Origin: Pacificispira spongiicola | GTDB taxonomy: Bacteria > Pseudomonadota > Alphaproteobacteria > UBA8366 > Aestuariispiraceae | Length of the DNA stretch: 64,000 nucleotides | Assembly (NCBI RefSeq): GCF_012926505.1 | Contig: NZ_JABBNT010000003.1 | Location: 659,122-723,121 of the forward strand | Direction of reading: 5' to 3' | In this document: piece after piece, positions 52,139 to 59,455 of the stretch | How positions within the stretch are numbered: position 1 is the first letter of the stretch | How the letters are laid out: each line of letters starts with the position of its first letter | Made by a program: the position numbers and the translations under genes | Notes under the pieces: model-generated | Databases searched by the model: none | What the model was told of the DNA's origin: nothing | The model's input: only the letters and a program-made list of their open reading frames with translations

Positions 52139-53980
52139 ATGTCCGCTCAAAACACCCTTCGTAACATCGCGATCATCGCGCATGTCGACCACGGCAAAAC
52201 CACCATGGTGGACAAGCTGCTGACCCAATCCGGCGCGGTGCAGTCGCACCAGCAACTCGCCGAACGCGCGATGGATTCCAACGACCTGGAAAAGGAACGC
52301 GGGATCACCATCCTGGCGAAATGCACGTCGGTCGATTGGAAGGGCACGCGCATCAACATCGTCGATACCCCCGGCCACGCCGATTTCGGCGGAGAGGTCG
52401 AACGCATCCTGTCCATGGTCGACGGGGTCGTGCTGCTGGTCGACGCCGCCGAAGGGCCGATGCCGCAAACGAAATTCGTGACCATCAAGGCGCTGGAACT
52501 GGGCCTGAAGCCGATCGTCGTCATCAATAAGGTCGACAAGCCGGATGCCCGTCCCGACTGGGTCATCGATCAGGTTTTCGACCTGTTCGTCGCGCTGGAC
52601 GCCAATGAGGATCAGTTGGACTTCCCGGTCCTCTACGCCTCGGCGAAGCAAGGCTGGGCCGCGCGCTCCCTGGACGACGACCGCACCGATCTGACGCCGC
52701 TGTTCGAAACCGTCCTGGACAAGGTTTCCCCGCCGGAGGCCGATACGTCCGGCCCGTTCCGCATGCTGGTCACGACGCTGGAAAGCGACCCCTATCTGGG
52801 CCGCATCCTGACGGGCCGCATCGAATCCGGCACGATTGCCGTCAACCGCACGGTCAAGGGCCTGTCGCGCGACGGCAAGCAGTTGGAAAGCGGCCGCCTG
52901 ACCAAGCTGCTGGCCTTCCGGGGCCTGAAGCGCGAACCGGTGGAAACGGCCAGCGCGGGCGATATCGTCGCCATCGCCGGGATGACCGTCGCCACCGTGG
53001 CCGACACGATCTGCGATCCGTCCGTGACCGAACCGGTGCCGGGCCGTCCGATCGCCCCGCCGACCATGGCCATGACCGTATCCGTGAACGACAGCCCGCT
53101 GGCGGGCCGCGAAGGCGACAAGCTGACCGGCCGCATGATCGGCGACCGGCTGGAGCGGGAGGCGGAAAGCAACGTCGCCATCCGCGTCACGGAAAGCGCG
53201 GAAAAGGACGCCTACGAAGTCGCCGGTCGCGGCGAATTGCAACTGGGCGTGCTGCTGGAAACCCTGCGCCGCGAAGGCTTCGAACTGACCGTCGGCCCGC
53301 CGCGCGTTCTGTTCCGCAAGGACGAAAAGGGCCAGCGCATCGAACCGATGGAGGAAGTCCAGGTCGACGTGGACGAGGAATTTTCCGGCGTCGTGGTGGA
53401 AAAGCTGGGCCTGCGCAAGGGCGAAATGACCCAGATGGCCCCGTCCGGCGGCGGCAAGACCCGCATCGTCTTCGACATCCCGTCGCGCGGCCTGATCGGC
53501 TATCAGGGCGAATTCCTGGCCGACACGCGGGGCACGGGCATCCTGTCGCGCATGTTCACCGGCTTCGCCCCGTATAAGGGCCCGATCCCGGGGCGCCGCG
53601 CGGGCGTGCTGATCTCCGCCGAACAGGGCACCGCCGTGCCCTATGCGCTCGCCAACCTGGAAGAACGCGGCCCGCTCTTCGTCTCCCCCGGCGACCCCGT
53701 CTATGGCGGCATGATCCTGGGCGAACACAACAAGGGCAACGATCTGGAAGTGAACCCGCTGAAGGCGAAACAGCTGACCAACTTCCGCGCGTCCGGCAAG
53801 GACGACGCCCTGAAGCTGACCACGCCGGTCCGCCGCACCCTGGAAGAGGCGCTGGCCTATATCCAGGACGACGAACGCGTCGAGGTCACGCCGAAGTCCA
53901 TCCGCCTGCGCAAGGCCATCCTGGACCCGCACGAACGCAAAAAAGACAAACGCAAACGCGACGCGGAAGAAGCCGCATAA
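52139..53980 (+). CDS. typA: Ribosome-associated GTPase TypA/BipA
   Basis: Encodes 613 aa. Translational GTPase of the EF-G class: G1 [10 protein letters not shown]2 RGITILAK, G3 DTPGHADF, G4 NKVDKPD, G5 SAKQG. Domains II, III and V and the C-terminal BipA domain ([19 protein letters not shown]) follow. Assists 50S assembly and growth at low temperature or stress. Typical length. Followed by a strong rho-independent terminator. Confidence 0.97.
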   Translation: MSAQNTLRNIAIIAHVDHGKTTMVDKLLTQSGAVQSHQQLAERAMDSNDLEKERGITILAKCTSVDWKGTRINIVDTPGHADFGGEVERILSMVDGVVLLVDAAEGPMPQTKFVTIKALELGLKPIVVINKVDKPDARPDWVIDQVFDLFVALDANEDQLDFPVLYASAKQGWAARSLDDDRTDLTPLFETVLDKVSPPEADTSGPFRMLVTTLESDPYLGRILTGRIESGTIAVNRTVKGLSRDGKQLESGRLTKLLAFRGLKREPVETASAGDIVAIAGMTVATVADTICDPSVTEPVPGRPIAPPTMAMTVSVNDSPLAGREGDKLTGRMIGDRLEREAESNVAIRVTESAEKDAYEVAGRGELQLGVLLETLRREGFELTVGPPRVLFRKDEKGQRIEPMEEVQVDVDEEFSGVVVEKLGLRKGEMTQMAPSGGGKTRIVFDIPSRGLIGYQGEFLADTRGTGILSRMFTGFAPYKGPIPGRRAGVLISAEQGTAVPYALANLEERGPLFVSPGDPVYGGMILGEHNKGNDLEVNPLKAKQLTNFRASGKDDALKLTTPVRRTLEEALAYIQDDERVEVTPKSIRLRKAILDPHERKKDKRKRDAEEAA

Positions 53981-54009
53981 CGCCGCGTCAAACGCCTGAA
54001 ATGACCAAG

Positions 54010-54041
54010 CCGCCCGGATCGCAAGGTTCGGGCGGTTTTTT
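54010..54041 (+). terminator. Rho-independent terminator of typA
   Basis: CCGCCCG (54010-54016) pairs with CGGGCGG (54029-54035), 12-nt loop, followed by six T (54036-54041). Strong, 30 bp after the stop. It marks the left boundary of the lower-GC accessory cassette. Confidence 0.9.
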
Positions 54042-54082
54042 ATGCATGGAGTAGGTGATAAAAACAAAATTCATAAATGAAT

Positions 54083-54113
54083 GTGGGCAGCTAGCTACTA
54101 ACTAGCTGCCCAC
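54083..54113 (-). terminator. Perfect 12-bp stem terminator of the mini-HTH gene
   Basis: GTGGGCAGCTAG (54083-54094) pairs perfectly with CTAGCTGCCCAC (54102-54113), loop CTACTAA. It follows the mini-HTH stop by 11 bp on the minus strand; the sequence beyond is AT-rich (TTTTGTTTTTATC). Together with 54010-54041 it leaves little read-through in either direction. Confidence 0.8.
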
Positions 54114-54124
54114 GCAATTGTCTG

Positions 54125-54301
54125 TTATTTGGCTGCGGGAACGTTAGCATACCGCTTTCCAGACAACACTTCAGACACGCGACCTTGATTGATTTCAAGG
54201 CGCGCGGCTATCTGGTGCTGAAACAGGTCCGTTGTGGCAGCCAACTTCTTGATCTGAGCGGCGATCGCTGCAGTCATTTGTTTGCGTCCGTAACTTCGCA
54301 T
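54125..54301 (-). CDS. 58-aa helix-turn-helix protein
   Basis: Encodes 58 aa from ATG 54301, fixed by a perfect AAGGAGGT ribosome site 8-9 nt upstream. An upstream frame to 54415 has no protein-like sequence. The HTH covers about residues 29-47 (QHQIAARLEINQGRVSEVLSGKR). This short form with a GRVSEVLSGKR recognition helix is seen in other alphaproteobacteria, often as hypothetical genes. It has a terminator after it and another between it and the upstream gene, so it probably has its own promoter. Candidate DNA-binding regulator of the neighbouring gene; function otherwise unknown. Confidence 0.7.
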   Translation of the reverse strand: MRSYGRKQMTAAIAAQIKKLAATTDLFQHQIAARLEINQGRVSEVLSGKRYANVPAAK

Positions 54302-54426
54302 CCATATCAACCTCCTTTCCGAGCGGCCTTGTCCAACCCGAGGCTTTGGTTTAGCCTTCCGTCTGTCAGAACTATCGAGTTGCTTGGCCCGACCGCATCT
54401 TGAGATTTGGGCCATTTAACTTCCAA

Positions 54427-54457
54427 AAAGGGAAGGCATCATCAATGCCTTCCCTTT
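54427..54457. terminator. Perfect 13-bp stem bidirectional terminator
   Basis: AAAGGGAAGGCAT (54427-54439) pairs perfectly with ATGCCTTCCCTTT (54445-54457), loop CATCA. On the minus strand the stem runs into TTTTT directly, on the plus strand into TTTATTGGTTTTTC. It follows the DGQHR-like gene by 10 bp, separating it from the mini-HTH gene. Confidence 0.85.
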
Positions 54458-54466
54458 ATTGGTTTT

Positions 54467-55705
54467 TCATATGAGTGCCTCCGAACTTTCGCTCGGTAGT
54501 GAGTCGATGCTCAGGGCCGCTCGAACTTTTTTAACCATCTCGCGCTTTGTCGAAGCGCCAGCACTATGAAGTACTAGTTCTTTCGTTCCATCAGAATGCT
54601 CTTTCTCTACCACAAGATCAGACCAAAGCGGTCCAGACCGGCTCCAATCAATTTGGGCTAGGTTTCTGGCGGTTTCCACAGGGTCTTTGGAAGCGAGTGC
54701 ATGAACAACGTCATGGTAGATAACCCCAATCGTTTGCCAGCCTGGAGACGATAAATGGAGGGATTTCCGGTCTTTTGAAAACGCTTCCCCCATTGCATCT
54801 GCGAAAGCATCCAAGAATTCAGCCATCGCTTTGGCATGTTCTAGAGTGTTTTCTGCAGAAAGCGTTGGGTTCTCTATTTCCGCTTTGTTGCTTTCTTGGA
54901 AGGAAGCGCCTTCCATTGCTCCGCGGACGAAACGGAGCAGCACTTGCTGAACAACTATAGCTGTTGATTTGGCACCCAGAGACGCCGCCCTTTCTTCCAT
55001 GCCGCCATGGTTCTTAATTGCGTTACTTTCGCGGGCGAGCCTGTTCGTAACCTGAATGTAAGGGTCAGACATATCTAGGGAAATGGCGATCCGGGGAGGG
55101 ACAGCTACAGCTTTGAAGTTAAAGTCGAAGAAAAGTTGGCCCATTTCTGCACGACTGAGAGGTTCAGATTCAGGATGCGGCGCGTAAATCACGACCGGGA
55201 TCGAGAAACTGCTAAGTAAGTCAACTAATTGCTGACGGTCATCGCTAGGCCTGCTCTCGTCGTAACTCATTTCTAACAACTCTAGAACACTGGAAAGACG
55301 TCCAAGACCATCGACTACGATACGGGCATTTCGAGAACTCATATCAATTTGGATGTGACCGACGCCTTCTGTGTCTGGAATCGCTAGAGGTCGGAAACCG
55401 ACATGGTTTTGAATTGCGATAGAAACTGCAGGAAATGCTCCAATGAGCGTAGAACGCGGACTAAATCTTAAGCGTACATAGTCCATAATGCCACGAAGCC
55501 TTTGTCCCGCAGTCGCTCTTTGTACTTTCGAGTAAATCGCTTCGATGTCGCCGGGCAGCTTTTTCCAATGGCGAGAGCGCGGGTCGTGCCCTAGCAGGCC
55601 TTCGATGGCATGAGGGGGGATTTGAGTCGAATATGTTACAAGACGGTCGCCCACGCGGCCTTGCATGGCAGGAAAGTTTGTCGTGGGGGTCGTTACAGTG
55701 ATCAT
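54467..55705 (-). CDS. Divergent DGQHR/DndB-family protein
   Basis: Encodes 412 aa from ATG 55705 (AAGGAAA upstream); longer upstream frame is not supported. About 50% G+C, clearly below its surroundings, with many rare codons, so probably acquired. Pattern of the DGQHR/DndB family: HDPRSRHWKKLPGDIEAIYSKVQR (about 40-62), RLRGIMDYVRLRF, AFPAVSIAI, then DGLGRLSSVLELL at D132-R136 in place of the canonical DGQHR, and LFFDFNFKAVAVPP (192-203) in place of the usual FSDIN-K motif. Key Q-H are replaced by L-G, implying loss or change of activity. In Dnd systems DndB regulates DNA phosphorothioation, but no dndCDE genes are here. Role unknown. Confidence 0.65.
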   Translation of the reverse strand: MITVTTPTTNFPAMQGRVGDRLVTYSTQIPPHAIEGLLGHDPRSRHWKKLPGDIEAIYSKVQRATAGQRLRGIMDYVRLRFSPRSTLIGAFPAVSIAIQNHVGFRPLAIPDTEGVGHIQIDMSSRNARIVVDGLGRLSSVLELLEMSYDESRPSDDRQQLVDLLSSFSIPVVIYAPHPESEPLSRAEMGQLFFDFNFKAVAVPPRIAISLDMSDPYIQVTNRLARESNAIKNHGGMEERAASLGAKSTAIVVQQVLLRFVRGAMEGASFQESNKAEIENPTLSAENTLEHAKAMAEFLDAFADAMGEAFSKDRKSLHLSSPGWQTIGVIYHDVVHALASKDPVETARNLAQIDWSRSGPLWSDLVVEKEHSDGTKELVLHSAGASTKREMVKKVRAALSIDSLPSESSEALI

Positions 55706-55768
55706 AAATCGTTTCCTTGGTCGCTTTGAATACGGGTTCGGCCGCAGAAACGCGTCGCCGGCGATCAA

Positions 55769-55797
55769 ATAAAAACAAAAATCACGCGGGATGTCAA
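55769..55797 (-). promoter_or_regulatory. Promoter of the DGQHR-like gene
   Basis: Minus strand TTGACA (55797-55792) is a perfect -35; after 17 bp TTTTAT (55774-55769) is a fair -10. Start near 55762, leader about 57 nt. The -35 lies inside an inverted-repeat (GCGGGAT ... ATCCCCGC, 55786-55806), a typical repressor position. Confidence 0.6.
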
Positions 55798-55845
55798 TAT
55801 CCCCGCAATATAAATGTGCTTCCCCGCGTAAAAACGCACGGGGAA
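55786..55845. promoter_or_regulatory. Array of CCCCGC half-sites (operator candidate)
   Basis: GCGGGAT (55786-55792) faces ATCCCCGC (55799-55806); TCCCCGC recurs at 55821-55827, exactly 21 bp (two helical turns) from the first copy; TTCCCCG (55820-55826) faces CGGGGAA (55839-55845) with inner CGT/ACG and four A in the loop. Four related half-sites upstream of and over the -35 look like a cooperative operator, or two RNA/DNA hairpins. The remaining part of the 270-bp gene-free stretch 55706-55975 is AT-rich and otherwise featureless. Confidence 0.5.
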
Positions 55846-55975
55846 AGGGTTGATTTGTCCGGCAGAAAATTTTGTCGAAGCGCCTTTAACTCACTGTTTA
55901 TATTGGGTTTTTCGTTTCGACAATCGGCGAGATTCAGAAACCCATTTGGCGGCATGAAATGTTCTCTTGATATGT

Positions 55976-56431
55976 TTAAACGCTTAATCGCCTAGCCATC
56001 TGAACCACCACCTCCAGCCTATTCAAAAACTCCGACCGGTCCGCCTTTGAGAACGGCCTTGGGCCGCCGGTGATTTGGTTGGTTTCGCGGAGGGACTGCA
56101 TCAGCTCGCGGGTGGCGAGGGCTTGGCCGATATTGTCTTGGGTGTAGGTCTGGCCGTTGGGTTTGAGGGCCAGCGCGCCCTGTTCCAGGCAGCGGGCGGC
56201 CAGCGGGATGTCGTTGGTGACGCAGATGTCGCCCTTGCCGATATGCGCCGCGATCCAGTCGTCGGCGGCGTCGGCGCCGGACGCGACGGTGACGACCTGG
56301 ACCATCGGGTCGGGGCTGGGGCGGATGCCGCCGTCGCTGACCATGATGGTTTTCAGTCTGTGCCGGGCGGCGACGCGCAGGACCTCGTCCTTCACCGGGC
56401 AGGCGTCGGCGTCTACGTAAATTTCCGTCAT
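55976..56431 (-). CDS. YaiI/YqxD-family protein (DUF188, PIN-like)
   Basis: Encodes 151 aa from ATG 56431 (MTEIYVDADACPVKDE). Metal-binding N-terminal DADACPVKDEVLRVAARH and later VTNDIPLAARCLEQGALALKPNGQTYTQDNIGQAL are the family hallmarks; the acidic residues suggest a PIN-like nuclease fold, but activity is unproven. GC-rich like the core genome, so it probably lies outside the acquired cassette. Confidence 0.9.
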   Translation of the reverse strand: MTEIYVDADACPVKDEVLRVAARHRLKTIMVSDGGIRPSPDPMVQVVTVASGADAADDWIAAHIGKGDICVTNDIPLAARCLEQGALALKPNGQTYTQDNIGQALATRELMQSLRETNQITGGPRPFSKADRSEFLNRLEVVVQMARRLSV

Positions 56432-56473
56432 CTGAACCACTGTTTCGATTATGCGGGGCTGTTTCGGAGGGGC

Positions 56474-57715
56474 TCAGTTTAAGGGCTGGAGCGGTTGAAG
56501 GCTATAGACCGCCTTTTCCTGCATCTGCTTCGCCGCGCCGGGGCGGGACAGCGGGGTCGCGCCCAGTTCCTGAATGAAGCGGTAGAAGCCTTCCAACGCG
56601 TCGGCATTGCGTTTTGGTCGGCGGCCGCCATTGGTCAGGGTCTTCCAGGCGTTGCGGGCATGGCCGAAGGTGCCGATGGAAATGCCGAGGGTTTCGAACA
56701 TGGTCGGCGCGGCCAGCAGGAATTGCTGAAACGGCACCGGGTTGCCTTCCTTCAGCAGGGATCGGTGCGCGGACTCGTGGTTTTTCAGGATATCCGTGGC
56801 GTTGGAGTAGAAACCGCGCATCACGGTCTGGGCCTGCCGGCGTTTGGATTTGATCATGTCGATCTGACGCTGGGTAATATGCTTCGCATCGCGGGGCAGG
56901 GAGTCCGGGCCGTTCAGCCAGGCCAGGAAATCGGTGTAATCGGCGCTGAACTCCCGATATAGGAATTCGTAATAGGCGATGCCCTTCCAGGCGAAAAGGA
57001 CGCGTTCGACCCGATCGGCGGGGATGCCGATGCTGCGGAACAGGCGGCCCGTCCGGTCGTTGGTGCGGCAGGCCCAGATGGCGTCCTGCAAGGCCTCCAC
57101 CGTCGCCTTGTAGCGTTCGTCGGAAGTATTGTCGTCCAGCGCCAGATCGACCAGCCGCTTGGCCCTGTCGGCGATGATGGCGCGGGTCGACGATGCCGTG
57201 CGCGGATCGACGGCGAACCAGTCCTGGTCGACCTTGCGGTCGCGTTCGATATCCGCGCGATGGGCCAGCAACAGGAACGGGTCGAAGGTCGGCGACCGGC
57301 AGAAGACGTCCAGCACGTTGCGGTCGTGCGGGGTCAGCGTGACCTCGATCTTGCCGCCGAACCATTTGTTAATCGCCGGTTCGAATTCGTCGGGCAGGGC
57401 GGAGACGGAGGCCCCGCCCTCCCGCGCGTCATCCTCGTTGAACAGGATCAGCACCCGCGTCGCGACGCCGATTTCGTCGTCGTGATTGACCGTCGCCTCC
57501 TTGAAGAAGACGGCGCGGGCGAAAAGCGGCGAATCGAACAGCGGCTCCCGACCCGGTACGACGGGCGGGGCGTTGGGATCCGGGATGGAGGAGGTCAATT
57601 GCGGGGTAATGTCCAGCGGCGGCTCATCGAACACGTCGGTGCCGTCCAGCTCCCCCGGATTGAAGCATAGAAATTTGCCTGAGCTGAGCAGATAGATCAG
57701 CGTTTCGCGGTCCAT
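56474..57715 (-). CDS. Uncharacterised 413-aa protein
   Basis: Encodes 413 aa from ATG 57715; an in-frame start at 57769 would add 18 residues. I do not recognise the family. No signal peptide or membrane segment. Mixed alpha/beta N-terminal part (FKEATVNHDDEIGVATRVLILFNEDDAREGG) and a helical C-terminal half with KRRQAQTVMRGFYSNATDILKNHESAHRSLL and GFYRFIQELGATPLSRPGAAKQMQEKA. The motif YYEFLYREFSADYTDFLAWLNG may form a conserved helical core. High GC. It is divergent from the HlyC-like gene with an AT-rich palindrome in between; a functional link is possible but only inferred. Confidence 0.7.
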   Translation of the reverse strand: MDRETLIYLLSSGKFLCFNPGELDGTDVFDEPPLDITPQLTSSIPDPNAPPVVPGREPLFDSPLFARAVFFKEATVNHDDEIGVATRVLILFNEDDAREGGASVSALPDEFEPAINKWFGGKIEVTLTPHDRNVLDVFCRSPTFDPFLLLAHRADIERDRKVDQDWFAVDPRTASSTRAIIADRAKRLVDLALDDNTSDERYKATVEALQDAIWACRTNDRTGRLFRSIGIPADRVERVLFAWKGIAYYEFLYREFSADYTDFLAWLNGPDSLPRDAKHITQRQIDMIKSKRRQAQTVMRGFYSNATDILKNHESAHRSLLKEGNPVPFQQFLLAAPTMFETLGISIGTFGHARNAWKTLTNGGRRPKRNADALEGFYRFIQELGATPLSRPGAAKQMQEKAVYSLQPLQPLN

Positions 57716-57781
57716 GCCCAAGTTGTGCTCCCCCACATCCGGCCGTACGCGTCGAGGCTGTCGCCCCATTGCTAAAATTTT

Positions 57782-57800
57782 AATAAATTGTACGTTTATT
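57782..57800. promoter_or_regulatory. AT-rich palindrome in the 413-aa protein/HlyC-like intergenic gap
   Basis: AATAAA (57782-57787) faces TTTATT (57795-57800), 7-bp spacer TTGTACG. The divergent gap 57716-57921 is markedly AT-rich around 57770-57880; this dyad would suit an operator or the -10 region of one of the divergent promoters. Confidence 0.4.
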
Positions 57801-57921
57801 TTGTGCGTCGCGAAAGAGTATTGCGATGGGTTCTTAAGATTCCTTCAACGTCGATCAAGTCGTTGCGCGAAAAAAGAATTTCGTGTCAACTGGCGTCCTG
57901 TACCGAACGTCGGGGGGAATA

Positions 57922-58401
57922 ATGGCCGAGACGGTTCAAAAATCGCAAGCGGCGAACAAGGCGGATACCGGCGGCACAACGCGCCCGGCACCGACCGTCG
58001 CTTCCGTATTGGGTGAGATTTGCTGGCTGTTCTCCATGACGCCGTCGCACCGTCATTTCTTCATGGCCGATCTGGACTGGCTGGTCATCCCGCCGGTGGT
58101 GCGCAACCAGTTCCGCGTCTATCGCGATTCGAAGGGGCGGCCCGTCGGGCTCGTGCTCTGGGCGAAGCTGGACGAGGAGGCGGAGCAGCGTCTTCTGTCC
58201 GGGTCGGCGCGCCTGCGCCCGCAGGATTGGGACAGCGGCGACCGCTATTGGATCATCGATGTCGTCGACCTGTCGAAAGGGCAGCGCGCGAAGGGCATGA
58301 TCGAGGATATGGCCAAGACGGCGCTGAAAGACGTGGTCTTCAAATATCACCGCACGGACAGCGCCGGGAATCGCTCCGTCGTCTCCTCGGACGCGCTATA
58401 G
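57922..58401 (+). CDS. Orphan HlyC-type toxin-activating lysine acyltransferase
   Basis: Encodes 159 aa from ATG 57922 (GGGGGGA 4 nt upstream); an upstream GTG 57883 is less likely. Homologue of HlyC, which transfers fatty acyl groups from acyl-ACP to internal lysines of RTX protoxins. Core LGEICWLFSMTPSHRHFF carries the catalytic His (H43, HlyC His23 equivalent) and WDSGDRYWIIDVVDL carries Asp (D107, HlyC Asp92 equivalent). No RTX toxin or type I secretion gene is in the window, so it is an orphan and its target protein is unknown. Only 1 nt separates it from the downstream 2-hydroxyacid dehydrogenase gene. Confidence 0.85.
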   Translation: MAETVQKSQAANKADTGGTTRPAPTVASVLGEICWLFSMTPSHRHFFMADLDWLVIPPVVRNQFRVYRDSKGRPVGLVLWAKLDEEAEQRLLSGSARLRPQDWDSGDRYWIIDVVDLSKGQRAKGMIEDMAKTALKDVVFKYHRTDSAGNRSVVSSDAL

Positions 58402-58402
58402 A

Positions 58403-59350
58403 GTGTCCCTGAAAGACTCTGCGCAAAAGCCGACACTCGTCATATCGGAAGGGATGGAGGCCGGCGCGGTCGATCGACTGCGCGCCGTCTTCGATGTGAC
58501 CTACGATCCCGACCTGTTTCAGGATATCCCGGCGCTGACCCAAGCCGTGGCCCAGGCGGATGCCTGGATCGTGCGCAACCGGACGCAAGTGCGCGGTCCG
58601 GTCCTGGCGGCGGCGCAAAAGGTCCGCATCCTGGGACGGCTGGGCGTCGGGCTGGACAATATCGATATGGAAACCTGCCGCGCGATGGGGATAGAGGTTT
58701 GCCCGGCGACCGGCGCGAACGATCTGTCCGTCGCGGAATATGCCGTGACCATGGCGCTGGTGCTGCTGCGCGGGGCCTATTATTCGAACCGGGACGTCAT
58801 GGACGGGGCCTGGCCGCGCAACCGCCTGCAAGGGCGGGAGGCCGCGGGCAAGAATTTCGGCTTCATCGGCTTCGGCGCGATTTCCCGCCGGGCGGCGGGC
58901 ATGGCGCGGGCGCTCGGCTTCAAGGTCGGGGCCTTCGATCCCTTCGTCCCGGCGGACGATCCGGCCTGGAACGGTGTGGAAAACCTGTCCCTGGCGGATC
59001 TGGCGGGGTGGAGCGACGTGGTCAGCCTGCATGTTCCGCTGACCGACGCGACGCGCTATATTGTCGGCGCGGAGTTTATTGCCGGGATGAAGCCCGGCGC
59101 GGTGCTGATCAATTCCGCGCGCGGCGGCACCCTGGATGAGGCCGCCGTTATCGCCGCGTTGAAAGCCGGCAAGCTGGGCGGCGCGGCGCTTGATGTTTTT
59201 GAAACGGAGCCGCTGACTCGCGACGCGGGCGACAAATTCCGCGATGTGCCGAACCTGATCCTGACACCCCATATTGCGGGGGTTACGCAGGAATCCGACC
59301 TGCGTGTCAGCGGTATGATCGCCGACCGCGTAATCGCCGCCTTTGCTTGA
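58403..59350 (+). CDS. D-2-hydroxyacid dehydrogenase (NAD+)
   Basis: Encodes 315 aa, start GTG 58403. SerA/2-hydroxyacid dehydrogenase family. Catalytic triad: Arg in RILGRLGVGLDNID, Glu in DVFETEPL, His in LTPHIAGVTQES; NAD site GFIGFGAISRRAAGMA. Probably acts on 3-phosphoglycerate-like, (S)-sulfolactate or other 2-hydroxyacids. It begins 1 nt after the HlyC-like stop, so the two are cotranscribed and probably coupled. Does not clearly belong to the downstream aromatic operon, from which it is separated by a 105-bp AT-rich gap. Confidence 0.88.
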   Translation: MSLKDSAQKPTLVISEGMEAGAVDRLRAVFDVTYDPDLFQDIPALTQAVAQADAWIVRNRTQVRGPVLAAAQKVRILGRLGVGLDNIDMETCRAMGIEVCPATGANDLSVAEYAVTMALVLLRGAYYSNRDVMDGAWPRNRLQGREAAGKNFGFIGFGAISRRAAGMARALGFKVGAFDPFVPADDPAWNGVENLSLADLAGWSDVVSLHVPLTDATRYIVGAEFIAGMKPGAVLINSARGGTLDEAAVIAALKAGKLGGAALDVFETEPLTRDAGDKFRDVPNLILTPHIAGVTQESDLRVSGMIADRVIAAFA

Positions 59351-59455
59351 TTGTTTTAGGCTTAAATATTTTTGACTTGAAATAAAATCGGGTCTGCGTC
59401 ACCCTCTTCCCTGAAGCAAAAGCCGACTGGTCACAAAGTTGACGGGAGAAGCGCC
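59351..59455 (+). promoter_or_regulatory. AT-rich promoter region of the aromatic acyl-CoA operon
   Basis: A short AT-rich run (AAATATTTTTGACTTGAAATAAAAT, given in parts: AAATATTTTT then TTGACT at 59372-59377 and TAAAAT at 59383-59388) precedes the operon. No single good -35/-10 pair at 16-18 bp is present; TTGACT-N17-TGCGTC is the best sigma-70 fit. A MarR operator is expected here but I cannot define one. Confidence 0.3.

Noticed and set aside
54467-55705. A complete Dnd phosphorothioation system
   Set aside because: No dndA, dndC, dndD, dndE or dndFGH homologue is in the window; only a single diverged DndB-like protein.
55820-55845. Rho-independent terminator on the plus strand upstream of the DGQHR-like gene
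   Set aside because: The stem has an asymmetric 2-nt bulge and no T-run follows on the plus strand, and no plus-strand gene ends nearby; an operator reading is more economical.
54060-57900. A prophage or integrative element
   Set aside because: No integrase, tRNA attachment site, direct repeats flanking the region or structural genes; only composition and unusual gene content.
57922-58401. An RTX toxin/haemolysin operon
   Set aside because: No glycine-rich RTX repeats, HlyB-type ABC exporter or HlyD gene in the neighbourhood.
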